Assembly (NCBI GenBank): GCA_019308525.1
Contig: JAFDIC010000011.1
Coordinates: forward strand, 1 to 42,296
Origin: Deltaproteobacteria bacterium
GTDB taxonomy: Bacteria > Desulfobacterota > DSM-4660 > Desulfatiglandales > HGW-15
Reading direction: 5' to 3'
DNA length: 42,296 nt
The notes below the pieces were generated by a model. The model worked only from the letters and a program-made list of their open reading frames with translations. It made no database searches and was not told the DNA's origin. Both the position numbers and the translations under genes were made by a program. Below are positions 16,259-23,660 of this stretch, one piece after another; positions within the stretch are counted from its first letter, which is position 1, and each line of letters opens with the position of its first letter.

Positions 16259-16591
16259 TTACAGTTTGAAGAGTTCCGGCACCATCTGTGCCATCAGCAT
16301 ATCGCCGCTCACCCTCAAAGCACCACTCATGAAGGCTTCGAAGGGGTTTATTTCCTTGTTGGCGATACCCAGCCAGGTCTCCTTTGACATGGAAAGGGTC
16401 ACGGTGGGGTCCGGATGCCTTCCCTCACTGATAGAGCAAGTAGAATCTTGTACGGTGACGCACCAGTTTCCGCCTCCGGGGCCTGTTATATCAAACTGGA
16501 AAACCGCTTTTACACCCTGAGCCGTCTGTCCATCAAATCTTCCAGGTATCTGGTCAAAGAGATGTTTGACATCTGTGAATCTCATCCTCAT
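16259..16591 (-). CDS. SCP2 sterol-transfer-like domain protein
   Basis: A 110-residue single-domain protein with the SCP2 look: VKAVFQFDITGPGGGNWCV, then DPTVTLSMSKETWLGIANKEINP, FEAFMSGALRVSGD and a hydrophobic C-terminal helix. Such domains bind acyl chains or other lipids in a hydrophobic tunnel. The start at 16591 has AAGGAG 6 bases upstream; the ATG two codons later (16585) has AGGAGG at 6 bases and is equally possible. The frame remains open upstream to 17020, but that part has no ribosome-binding site or family resemblance. It stands alone on the minus strand, its 3' end facing the cyclase/YbbR gene. Confidence 0.8.
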   Translation of the reverse strand: MRMRFTDVKHLFDQIPGRFDGQTAQGVKAVFQFDITGPGGGNWCVTVQDSTCSISEGRHPDPTVTLSMSKETWLGIANKEINPFEAFMSGALRVSGDMLMAQMVPELFKL

Positions 16592-16988
16592 CCTCCTCTC
16601 CTTGCTCAAGAATCGTGATCCCGTCCAACTTCCCAGTAGGAGACATGCTCCCTCCTCATAACAAGAAAGGTAACTGTAAGTAAAGGCTTGGTTAAGAAAA
16701 GGGACCACACATGAATGGCATATCGAAAAACTTACCAGCGGAATGTAGCGGATTTTGCTGTGCCTATCAACAAAAAAGGTGTTTTCATCCTGGTACTTTT
16801 CATGTTTATGCCACGGATCGAGACAGGAGGAAACCAAGCCAGGGGCAAGACCTGGCTTACGGGGACAGACGCCGGAGCCAAGCATGAGAATGGGGAGAAG
16901 GTGACCGTGTAAATGATGTGGGCTGAGATTTTTCTTGTCAATTCGGGATTTTTTCACTAATAAGCTTAGGAGTTTCGGAGGTAGAAAT
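16592..16988. other. 397-base intergenic region with one hairpin
   Basis: Between two divergent small genes. AAGCCAGG (16836-16843) pairs perfectly with CCTGGCTT (16851-16858) around a 7-base loop, followed by ACGGGGACAGACGCC, a string that resembles flanks of IS200/REP-associated elements. No gene or clear promoter was found; short open frames here show no family resemblance. Confidence 0.35.
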
Positions 16989-17243
16989 ATGAGGTGTTCG
17001 ATCTGTGGGATGTCTATCACATCGATAGAAGACGCGATGGAGAACTTGTGGGTCCCCTTTTTCCTGGAGGGAGAAGATGAACACGGGCCCTGCTGTGACT
17101 CCTGTGCAGAACAACTCCTTTATGAAGGATCAGACGGGATTCACAAGATCAAGAAGGAGTTTTGCGGGCGCATTGTGTACCTGGATGACGTGTTGAGCGA
17201 GTCCTTGGGGGACGAGGTGGTGCTTGGGTTCATACTAAACTAG
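16989..17243 (+). CDS. Small zinc-finger-like protein of unknown function
   Basis: An 84-residue acidic protein starting MRCSICGMSI. A CxxC pair (C3/C6) and a second CCxxC group (C35/C36/C39) suggest one treble-clef-like zinc site; FCGRIVYLDD follows. ATG 16989 is preceded by GGAGGT six bases upstream, an excellent ribosome-binding site; the upstream extension to 16935 lacks one. It resembles small deltaproteobacterial zinc-ribbon proteins, but I recognise no named family. It is probably monocistronic: a small repeat element lies just downstream. Confidence 0.65.
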   Translation: MRCSICGMSITSIEDAMENLWVPFFLEGEDEHGPCCDSCAEQLLYEGSDGIHKIKKEFCGRIVYLDDVLSESLGDEVVLGFILN

Positions 17244-17283
17244 TTCGCTTCCGCAGAGGCCCTCCAGAGCTTAGTCTAGTGCT

Positions 17284-17449
17284 CATCCATAAATCAATCT
17301 TGGGCGCTGGGCAGTTTCCAATCCAGAAATGAGCAGTTTTTTATGAGATCAAGGAAATCAAGGAATTACGCGGAGGCATACTGTAGTATGCCGCACAAAT
17401 AATTCCGCAGATTGACGCAGAGATTGTGAAAAAGGGCCATTTATGGATG
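17284..17449. mobile_element. MITE-like palindromic element, 166 bases
   Basis: Perfect 11-base terminal inverted repeats CATCCATAAAT (17284-17294) and ATTTATGGATG (17439-17449) bound a non-coding unit. At its centre GGCATACT-GT-AGTATGCC (17375-17392) forms an 8-bp hairpin, nested inside GGAATT (17362-17367) and AATTCC (17401-17406). No open reading frame is present, so any movement would need a transposase from elsewhere. The 6-base AGTCTA on both sides (17273-17278 and 17460-17465) is not directly adjacent to the ends and is weak as a target duplication. Confidence 0.5.
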
Positions 17450-17487
17450 GAAACAAACCAGTCTAACAGCAAAAACACCTATCTCGG

Positions 17488-18297
17488 ATGGGAAAGCGCT
17501 ACCATAGAGTTCTCACCATAGCAGGCTCTGACAGTTCGGGCGGAGCAGGCATTCAGGCAGATCTCAAGACGTTTTCGGCCCTGGGATGCTACGGGATGTC
17601 CGTCATCACAGCGCTCACAGCCCAAAACACCACGGGTGTATCTTCTATATACCCGATTCCCGGCACCTTTATCGGGGCGCAGATGGAGGCAGTCCTCGAA
17701 GATATGGGAGCAGATGCAATCAAGATAGGGATGCTCTACTCCAAGGAAGCCGTGATCGCTGTATTCAAGGGACTTGAAAAGCATCATGGAAAGAGTATCG
17801 TGCTGGATCCACTCCTGGTGTCACACGACGGAAGGCGCCTGCTGGAAGAGGAAGCGGTACGGCATTTGAAGGCTATGTTGATTCCGCTCTCCACCCTGGT
17901 CACTCCCAATCTCCCGGAGACCTGTTCCCTCCTGGGGCAGGAGGTCAAGGGAGCCCAAGACATGTATGAAGCCGCCCGGACCCTTGCTTCCTGGGGTGCA
18001 AGGAATGTATTGATTAAGGGTGGTCACCTGAATGGAGAAACCAGCAGTGATCTCCTCTATATTGGGCCGGAAAATCGTTTCTTGCACCTTGATAAAAGGC
18101 GGGTGAAGACCAGGAATGACCATGGGACCGGGTGCACCCTCACATCGGCAATCGCTGCCTTTCTGGCGAAAGGCCTTTCTCTGGAGGACTCTGTCAGATC
18201 CGCCAAGGAGTATCTCACGAGCGCCCTTGAGCACGGGGCTGAATATGAGATCGGGAAAGGGCGCGGTCCCCTCCACCATTTCTACGAATTCTGGTAA
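17488..18297 (+). CDS. thiD: Hydroxymethylpyrimidine/phosphomethylpyrimidine kinase ThiD
   Basis: Phosphorylates HMP and HMP-phosphate to HMP-pyrophosphate in thiamine synthesis or salvage. The 269-residue length is normal. The N-terminal TIAGSDSSGGAGIQADLK (10-27) and the GTGC anion-hole motif (213-216, in DHGTGCTLTSAIAAF) are both intact. No thiamine-pyrophosphate riboswitch consensus could be picked out upstream; instead the MITE-like unit ends 38 bases before the ATG, so the promoter may lie in or before that element. There is no thiE or other thiamine gene next to it. A pyridoxal-kinase role is a weaker alternative for this ribokinase fold. Confidence 0.92.
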   Translation: MGKRYHRVLTIAGSDSSGGAGIQADLKTFSALGCYGMSVITALTAQNTTGVSSIYPIPGTFIGAQMEAVLEDMGADAIKIGMLYSKEAVIAVFKGLEKHHGKSIVLDPLLVSHDGRRLLEEEAVRHLKAMLIPLSTLVTPNLPETCSLLGQEVKGAQDMYEAARTLASWGARNVLIKGGHLNGETSSDLLYIGPENRFLHLDKRRVKTRNDHGTGCTLTSAIAAFLAKGLSLEDSVRSAKEYLTSALEHGAEYEIGKGRGPLHHFYEFW

Positions 18298-18691
18298 ATA
18301 CTACTCCGCCGATCATGCACATCAAAGTTGCAAATCTGGCCACGAATCAGGTCCGGGATAATGTGCAGCGCTGATCCAGGCACGCACAGGATGCACCCGC
18401 ATCAGGTGCAGGGCAGGCTTATCAAGGCCGGCATGGCGGAGGGTAACCTGAGCAATAGCCGTCTTGATAATGCGCTTCCGAACCACCCTAAGACTGATGC
18501 TCAAAGTTCCTTCCGGAGGTTCGCCCTCAAAAGCCGGATTGGCAATGGATTCGAAATTCAGGGCCGCCAGGAGCATTATGCTTGTATTACAGGAGGTTAC
18601 AAGCTGTTGGCGGCAGGGAGGAGAAAAAAAGGATTGACATATTCCGCACGATGACTAACGTATTAAGACTTTATTATTTTAGGAGGCAATA
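18298..18691. other. 394-base gap upstream of the selenoprotein gene
   Basis: No gene is supported. A TTGACA (18634-18639) has no convincing -10 at standard spacing (TATTAA lies 21 bases on). Immediately before the next gene is TTTAGGAGG, a strong ribosome-binding site. The region has several short GC-rich inverted segments but no perfect long hairpin. Confidence 0.4.
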
Positions 18692-19009
18692 ATGCTGAAC
18701 GTAACCGAAAAAGCCAATGAAATGTTGAAAGAGTTCTTCAAGGACAAGGAAAAAATCACCCCTATCAGGATTTTTCTGTCACAGGGAGGATGAGCCGGGC
18801 CCTCGCTGGGCATGGCTCTGGACGAGCCCAAGGATAGCGATGAAGTCATCCATGACAATGGATTTACCTATATTGTTGACAGGAAACTCTGGGAACAAGC
18901 AAGGCCCATCCAGGTGGATTTCATAGATTCCAGTTTTGGAGGAGGCTTTTCCATTTCGTCAAACCTTAATCTAGGTGGGGCAGGATGCAGCAGTTCCTGT
19001 AGTTGCTGA
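18692..19009 (+). CDS. HesB/IscA-like selenoprotein (in-frame UGA read as selenocysteine)
   Basis: An A-type iron-sulfur carrier-like protein of 105 residues if TGA at 18791-18793 is read as Sec34. Upstream of the UGA the frame gives MLNVTEKANEMLKEFF and then TPIRIFLSQGG-U; downstream it continues AGPSLGMALDEPKDSDE and ends GCSSSCSC. The Sec occupies the place of the first conserved cysteine of IscA, and the C-terminal cysteines match the other ligands, so U34 and the tail could form the metal or redox site. AGGAGG lies 6 bases before ATG 18692, which would be pointless if the gene started at the internal ATG 18812. HesB-like selenoproteins are known in deltaproteobacteria. A standard caller would report only 18812-19009. 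Sec machinery is not in the window. Confidence 0.88.
18792..18818 (+). promoter_or_regulatory. SECIS-like hairpin at the UGA codon
   Basis: GAGCC (18792-18796, sharing the GA of the UGA) pairs with GGCTC (18814-18818), and GCCC (18799-18802) with GGGC (18808-18811), leaving a loop of five bases. Bacterial SECIS elements lie directly downstream of the UGA inside the coding region, as here. The stem is short and the loop has not been compared with SelB-binding consensus. Confidence 0.55.
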
Positions 19010-19466
19010 GAACACCGGTCCTTGTGGCCGCCCCTTGTTTTGCAAGCAGGTGACTGGAGGGACAGGGGGAGCGGCATCTGAGAAAACCGGGTCCATGAAG
19101 GGCGTACTTTTTGGATGCCCGCCTCGAGGCGGCAGTGCTGAAACGTTTCTTTGTTGAAAGAAGGCTCCTTTCGCTGCTAAGTCATTACTAATCTTTAGAT
19201 AAGACTACGTGAACCCCCGTGTGCGGACCTGCATGCGTGCGCAGGCACGGGCAGGCCCGTACGCATGGCGGCGGGGGAGGGCGAAGGTCGCTAGATCTTC
19301 TTCTACCCCGATTTCGAGCCCTTAAGACCATTTTGTCCTGAGTCACTTCCAAGTCATGAAATCAATTGGAATTCTTTTTTTTGACGTGGAACGGCTCTCA
19401 TATCCGTGTTTAGAATACGCAATAAAACCCCCATCCTCTATCTCAAAATCAAGGTAAAAGAAAAAA
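19010..19466. other. 457-base intergenic region with palindromes
   Basis: CCGCCTCGAGGCGG (19119-19132) is a perfect 14-base palindrome. Further on, ACGGGC-AG-GCCCGT (19247-19260) is nested inside CATGCGT (19232-19238) and ACGCATG (19261-19267). Neither is followed by a T-run, so they are not evident terminators. The last 100 bases turn AT-rich ahead of the radical SAM gene. No gene is supported. Confidence 0.4.
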
Positions 19467-20420
19467 ATGCTATCCTGTATTGACGAATTGAATCGCCCGA
19501 AATACCCGAGACAAATGATTCTAGATATTCACTCCTATTGTAACGCCAGGTGTGCAATGTGTCCTCACGAGTCCTTGAAAAGAAAGATTTCCATGGGCGT
19601 AATGGAGAAGGGTTTCTTTGAAAAGATTGTCGATGACTTCAGTGATTTGTCCAAAAGGAACGGTTTCAGGGGCAGCGTTCTATTCTGTAATATGGGAGAG
19701 CTGTTCATCTATCCAGAGGTTATTGATCGAATCGAATACGTCTTGAACTCAGGTCTTGATTTTAATGTCCAAACCAACGGGTTCCTGATGTCCCCAGGGA
19801 TGGTGGATAGCCTTTTGCAATGCGGGTTTAAAGGTACAATCTTGATTAGCTGCCATGGAATTACTCCGGGGGTATACAAAGAAGTCATGGGACTAGATAT
19901 TTCTACAACTCTCAGGAATGTCGATTATCTCATCAGACACTACCCCAGGAACAGGATCGGTATTCAGGCCATTCCCCATGACTGGCCAAGGGGAGAGGCA
20001 AGACGCGTCCGAAAATACTGGAGTCGTAAGGGAATTAGTGTCAGAATGCCGCTACCCATTAGCCGGGCTGGGCTGGTGCCTTCCATAAGAACCAGGTACA
20101 GAAGCTCTCTAACGGGGCGTAACCCGGACAGGCCCCTGGGCGAGATGGTCATATGCTTCAATGGGGATGTAATTCTTTGCTGCAATGATATGGCACAGCA
20201 GGAAGGGGTTGGCAACTTAAGAAAAAACAATATAGAAGAGGTTTGGAACGGAGAGACCTTCTTGGATAAGTTAGAACAAATATACTGTGGCAAAGCATCT
20301 GGCGACGATTTCATTTGTAAGATGTGCGAGTTTGCCAGGTTTTCTAATTCTCAGGTTTCCAGACTCCTTAAGAACATCAAGTATTCAGTGAAACGATTCT
20401 TTTTGACACATGTTTGGTAG
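19467..20420 (+). CDS. Radical SAM protein with SPASM-like C-terminal cysteines
   Basis: A 317-residue radical SAM enzyme. The cluster motif is CNARCAMC (Cys25, Cys29, Cys32). The C-terminal part has VICFNGDVILCC (C230, C238, C239), NIEEVWNG and a CxxC (C284/C287) plus C274, the layout of SPASM or twitch auxiliary-cluster domains. Such enzymes modify peptides, sugars or cofactors; the substrate is unknown. The gene and its upstream DNA are visibly richer in A/T than neighbours, and it stands alone between long non-coding regions, consistent with acquisition by transfer. The ATG has AAGG about 11 bases upstream, a weak site. The C-terminal 30 residues are basic and hydrophobic. Confidence 0.82.
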   Translation: MLSCIDELNRPKYPRQMILDIHSYCNARCAMCPHESLKRKISMGVMEKGFFEKIVDDFSDLSKRNGFRGSVLFCNMGELFIYPEVIDRIEYVLNSGLDFNVQTNGFLMSPGMVDSLLQCGFKGTILISCHGITPGVYKEVMGLDISTTLRNVDYLIRHYPRNRIGIQAIPHDWPRGEARRVRKYWSRKGISVRMPLPISRAGLVPSIRTRYRSSLTGRNPDRPLGEMVICFNGDVILCCNDMAQQEGVGNLRKNNIEEVWNGETFLDKLEQIYCGKASGDDFICKMCEFARFSNSQVSRLLKNIKYSVKRFFLTHVW

Positions 20421-20612
20421 TCGTGAAGGTCGCAGTACTGACCTCTGGGCACGATCTTTCAGGGGAAAATGTGCGGAGGCGCAAACCCCGACAAGCAATC
20501 CCGAGGCACAATAGAGTGTTTTGAAACTCTTTCAATGAGGCCGTTCCACAACGCAGGAATACCTTTTTTGCACCAAAGCTGTTGGGGATACCCATGAACC
20601 TGGGAGGTGTCG

Positions 20613-21266
20613 ATGATCAAGGAGAATGTGAGGAAGATCCTGGAAGAGCTCCCCGAGGGGGTACAACTGGTCGGCGCGGCCAAGACCAGGACCCCGGAAG
20701 AGATTGCGGAGGCGCTGGAGGCGGGGCTGGAGATCATAGGTGAGAACTACGTGCAGGAGGCAGAGGAGGCCTTCAGGGTCATAGGCAACAGGGCTAGGTG
20801 GCACATGATCGGCCATCTTCAGAGGAACAAGGTAAGAAAGGCCGTGAAAATTTTTGATATGATTGAAACTGTGGACTCAGTGAAGCTTGCAAGAGAGATT
20901 GACAAGTGTTGCCGAAAGATAGGCAAGGTCATGCCGGTGCTCATCGAGATAAACAGCGGAGAAGAGGATCAGAAGTCGGGGGTGATGCCCCGAGAAGCCA
21001 TGCCTTTGGTCAGGGAGATCGCCCTGCTGAAAAATATCAAGGTGATGGGACTCATGACCATGGGGCCCTTCGCCGGGGACCCCGAGGAGGCAAGGCCCTA
21101 TTTCGTGAAGACGAGGGAGATCTTCGAGAGACTGAAGGATATGGAAGTTCCCAACACTGAAATGAAATACCTCTCTATGGGCATGTCCAACTCCTACAGG
21201 GTGGCCCTCCAGGAGGGGGCAAACATCGTGAGGATAGGGACAAAGATCTTTGGGGAGAGGAAATAG
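20613..21266 (+). CDS. YggS family PLP homeostasis protein
   Basis: A 217-residue alanine-racemase-fold protein that binds pyridoxal phosphate and buffers the vitamer pool (YggS/PROSC family). The PLP lysine is K24 in LVGAAKTRTPEE; other family motifs are GENYVQEA, WHMIGHLQRNK, VLIEINSGEEDQKSG, GLMTMGPF and LSMGMSNSY, ending in IRIGTKIFGER. ATG 20613 is chosen because GGGAGG ends 5 bases upstream; a GTG two codons earlier would overlap that site. In many bacteria this gene neighbours proC or division genes; here it stands alone with 190 bases of unassigned DNA before it. Confidence 0.93.
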   Translation: MIKENVRKILEELPEGVQLVGAAKTRTPEEIAEALEAGLEIIGENYVQEAEEAFRVIGNRARWHMIGHLQRNKVRKAVKIFDMIETVDSVKLAREIDKCCRKIGKVMPVLIEINSGEEDQKSGVMPREAMPLVREIALLKNIKVMGLMTMGPFAGDPEEARPYFVKTREIFERLKDMEVPNTEMKYLSMGMSNSYRVALQEGANIVRIGTKIFGERK

Positions 21267-21350
21267 CCCTCCAGGTCAGCTTGCAGGAAAGGGAAAACAA
21301 GGGAATGGCCCTGCCCCTGTCCGGGGGCCGGTGGAACAGAGATGAGAGAA

Positions 21351-21471
21351 GTGGAGCCCCACGGGCAAGCCCGTGGCACCACTTAGTTTCGCCGAATTGC
21401 CTCGCAATCGGCGGGACGTAGTGGTACGACATCCCGCCCTTAACCGCATTCATCCACGGCTAGAGCCGTGG
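21351..21471. mobile_element. PATE-like multi-hairpin element, possibly an IS200/IS605 end remnant
   Basis: Four hairpins in 121 bases: CCACGGGC-AA-GCCCGTGG (21359-21376, with outer GTGG/CCAC at 21351-21354 and 21379-21382); CGCCGA and TTGC pairing with GCAA and TCGGCG (21390-21413); GCGGGA with TCCCGC enclosing CGTA-GTGG-TACG (21411-21437); and CCACGGCT-AG-AGCCGTGG (21454-21471). Two subterminal palindromes without terminal inverted repeats are typical of single-strand IS200/IS605 ends. No Y1 transposase or TnpB is present. It fills most of the 301-base gap between yggS-like and the convergent transketolase gene. Confidence 0.5.
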
Positions 21472-21567
21472 CTTTCTGCGGGCGGGGTAAAAGGGGCGTG
21501 GCCTGAATACCTGTGGGAGGCCACCCGTCCCTCATTTGTATTCGGGGGCTACCGTCGGTTCTACGCT

Positions 21568-23583
21568 TCAGCCGAGATCTTTGTTGATGAGGTTCAGTGC
21601 CCTTTTGACGACTTCCTCTTCGGTTATGCCGAACTCTTGGTACAGCACCCTGTACGGGGCGGATGCGCCAAAATGATCAATGCCCACTATGCCTTCGTCT
21701 CCGCCCACGTATCGATGCCATCCCATGCTCACCCCGGCTTCGACAACCACCCTCGCCTTTACCCGCGGTGGGAGCACTTCATCCCTGTAAGAGGCTGCTT
21801 GTCGCTCAAAAAGCTCCCAGGAGGGCATGCTGACGACACGGACAGATATGCCTTTAGTCTCCAGAGCTTTTGCCGCCCCAAGGGCGATGTGGACTTCAGA
21901 CCCGGTTCCAATCAGGATCACGTCCAGGGAATTGCCACGCTCCTGGCTAAGTACATAGCCCCCCCTTTGGAGGCCGGAGGCAGGAGAGAGGGATTGCCGG
22001 TCCAGGATAGGAAGCCCCTGCCTGGATAGTACCAGGGCCACAGGACCCGCCTTGCTGGTCAAGGCAAAACGCCAGGCCTCTGCGGTCTCATTTGCATCAC
22101 ACGGCCTGATGAGCGTGAGTCCGGGGATCGCCCGAAGGGCTGCCAGTTGTTCCACTGGTTGGTGGGTAGGGCCGTCTTCACCGAGGCCGATACTGTCGTG
22201 TGTAAAGATATAGATGACCTTGAGCTTCATCATGGCGGCAAGGCGGATGGCGGGCCTCATGTAATCAGAAAAGATCAGAAAGGTCCCTCCGTAAGGGATC
22301 AGGCCTCCGTGGAGGGAGATTCCATTGAGAATGGAACCCATCCCGTGCTCTCTCACTCCAAAATGAAAATTGCGACCGTGGCGACAATCCGCCTGAAAGG
22401 AGGACTCGTCTTGGATCGCAGTCTTGTTAGAGGGGGCAAGATCGGCTGAACCGCCCAAAAGATTGGGAATTCTGGGCGCAACCGCATTGAGCACACTACC
22501 TGATGCGATCCGGGTGGCCATACCCCTTTCATTTTTGGCAAAGCTCGGGATATCCTTGTCCCAATCCTTCGGTAGTTCCATGTTGACCCACCGTTTCCAT
22601 TCAGACGTCTCTTCCGGATAGGCCTTCTCGTACTCATGGAAGCGCCTTCGCCACTCCTCCTCCATTTGTTTCCCCCGCTCCACGGCCCTCCGAAGGTGGT
22701 TCAAGGCCTCCTGCGGTATGTAACATTCCGGTTCGAGGGGCCAACCCAGGTTCTTCTTGGTCAGCTTGACTTCTTCCGGGCCCAGGGGTTCTCCGTGGGC
22801 CGAGGCCGTGTCCTGCTTGTTGGGGCTGCCGTACCCTATATGTGTCCGCACAGCAATGAGGGAAGGGCGGTCCTTGGCCTTCCTCGCATTCTGGATGGCC
22901 CTTTCCAAGGCCTCTAAGTCGTTTCCGTCCGTCACTTCCTGCACGTGCCAGCCATAGGCGAGAAAGCGTTCCACCCGATTTTCCGTGAAGGCAAGGTCAG
23001 TGCTTCCGTCAATGGTGATGTGGTTATCATCGTAAAGGTAGATAAGCTTGCCAAGCTTCAAGTGGGCGGCGAGGGATGCGGCTTCATGGGATACCCCTTC
23101 CATCAGGTCTCCGTCACTGACGATGCCGTATGTGAAGTGATTGATGATCTCGTGGCCCGGTCGGTTGAAACGGGCTGCAAGGTGGCACTCGGCAATGGCC
23201 ATACCCACTCCATTGGCAAATCCCTGCCCCAGGGGGCCGGTAGTGGTCTCTACACCGGGAGTTTGGAAGGATTCCGGATGGCCCGGGGTAAGGCTGCCCC
23301 ACTGGCGGAAGTTCTTTAGTTCCTCCAGGGGTAACTGGTATCCGGTCAGATGCAACAGGCTGTAAAGCAGCATGGAGCCGTGCCCGGCGGAAAGTACAAA
23401 TCGGTCCCTGTCAGGCCATTTGGGATTGAGGGGGTTGTGTCTCAAGAACCTCGTCCACAGGACATAGGCCATTGGGGCCGCCCCCATGGGCATCCCGGGA
23501 TGGCCTGATTTAGCCCTTTCAACACAATCCACTGCCAACATGCGTATGGTATTAACACACAGTTCATCGAGGTTCGTTTCCAT
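21568..23583 (-). CDS. tkt: Transketolase
   Basis: Thiamine-diphosphate enzyme moving two-carbon units between sugar phosphates in the pentose phosphate pathway. The 671-residue length is standard. Motifs: [15 protein letters not shown] (26-40), GSLTPGHPE (96-104), the cofactor-binding SDGDLMEG (156-163) with DDNHIT (185-190), the catalytic Glu412 in FGVREHGMG (408-416) and the [17 protein letters not shown] segment. ATG 23583 follows AAGGAG at 5-6 bases. The DapA-like gene upstream ends 78 bases before it, so the two and kdsD may share a transcript. Supply of pentose phosphates fits the nearby arabinose-5-phosphate isomerase, which draws on ribulose-5-phosphate. Confidence 0.96.
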   Translation of the reverse strand: METNLDELCVNTIRMLAVDCVERAKSGHPGMPMGAAPMAYVLWTRFLRHNPLNPKWPDRDRFVLSAGHGSMLLYSLLHLTGYQLPLEELKNFRQWGSLTPGHPESFQTPGVETTTGPLGQGFANGVGMAIAECHLAARFNRPGHEIINHFTYGIVSDGDLMEGVSHEAASLAAHLKLGKLIYLYDDNHITIDGSTDLAFTENRVERFLAYGWHVQEVTDGNDLEALERAIQNARKAKDRPSLIAVRTHIGYGSPNKQDTASAHGEPLGPEEVKLTKKNLGWPLEPECYIPQEALNHLRRAVERGKQMEEEWRRRFHEYEKAYPEETSEWKRWVNMELPKDWDKDIPSFAKNERGMATRIASGSVLNAVAPRIPNLLGGSADLAPSNKTAIQDESSFQADCRHGRNFHFGVREHGMGSILNGISLHGGLIPYGGTFLIFSDYMRPAIRLAAMMKLKVIYIFTHDSIGLGEDGPTHQPVEQLAALRAIPGLTLIRPCDANETAEAWRFALTSKAGPVALVLSRQGLPILDRQSLSPASGLQRGGYVLSQERGNSLDVILIGTGSEVHIALGAAKALETKGISVRVVSMPSWELFERQAASYRDEVLPPRVKARVVVEAGVSMGWHRYVGGDEGIVGIDHFGASAPYRVLYQEFGITEEEVVKRALNLINKDLG

Positions 23584-23660
23584 TCCCTCTCCTTCCAGGT
23601 CCGGATGAAAACCGATGGATAGCGATGGTGGACTTCATCCGGTTCAGGTTTGTCTTTTCA

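Noticed and set aside
16592..17020. N-terminal extension of the SCP2 gene
   Set aside because: The extra residues resemble no domain and two good ribosome-binding sites precede the short start.
17273..17465. AGTCTA direct repeats flanking the MITE-like unit as target-site duplication
   Set aside because: They are 5 and 10 bases away from the element ends, so they do not fit a direct duplication.
18322..18576. 84-codon minus-strand open frame between thiD and the selenoprotein gene
   Set aside because: No ribosome-binding site or family resemblance; insufficient to call a gene.
18634..18660. TTGACA as -35 of a selenoprotein promoter
   Set aside because: The best -10, TATTAA, is 21 bases away and no suitable box lies at 16-18 bases.
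18812..19009. Independent 65-residue gene starting at the internal ATG
   Set aside because: It begins mid-domain, has no ribosome-binding site, and the frame upstream of the UGA gives matching IscA-like sequence with a strong ribosome-binding site.
21373..22029. 218-codon plus-strand open frame across the PATE-like element and transketolase
   Set aside because: Most of it is antisense to transketolase; the beginning is palindromic non-coding sequence.
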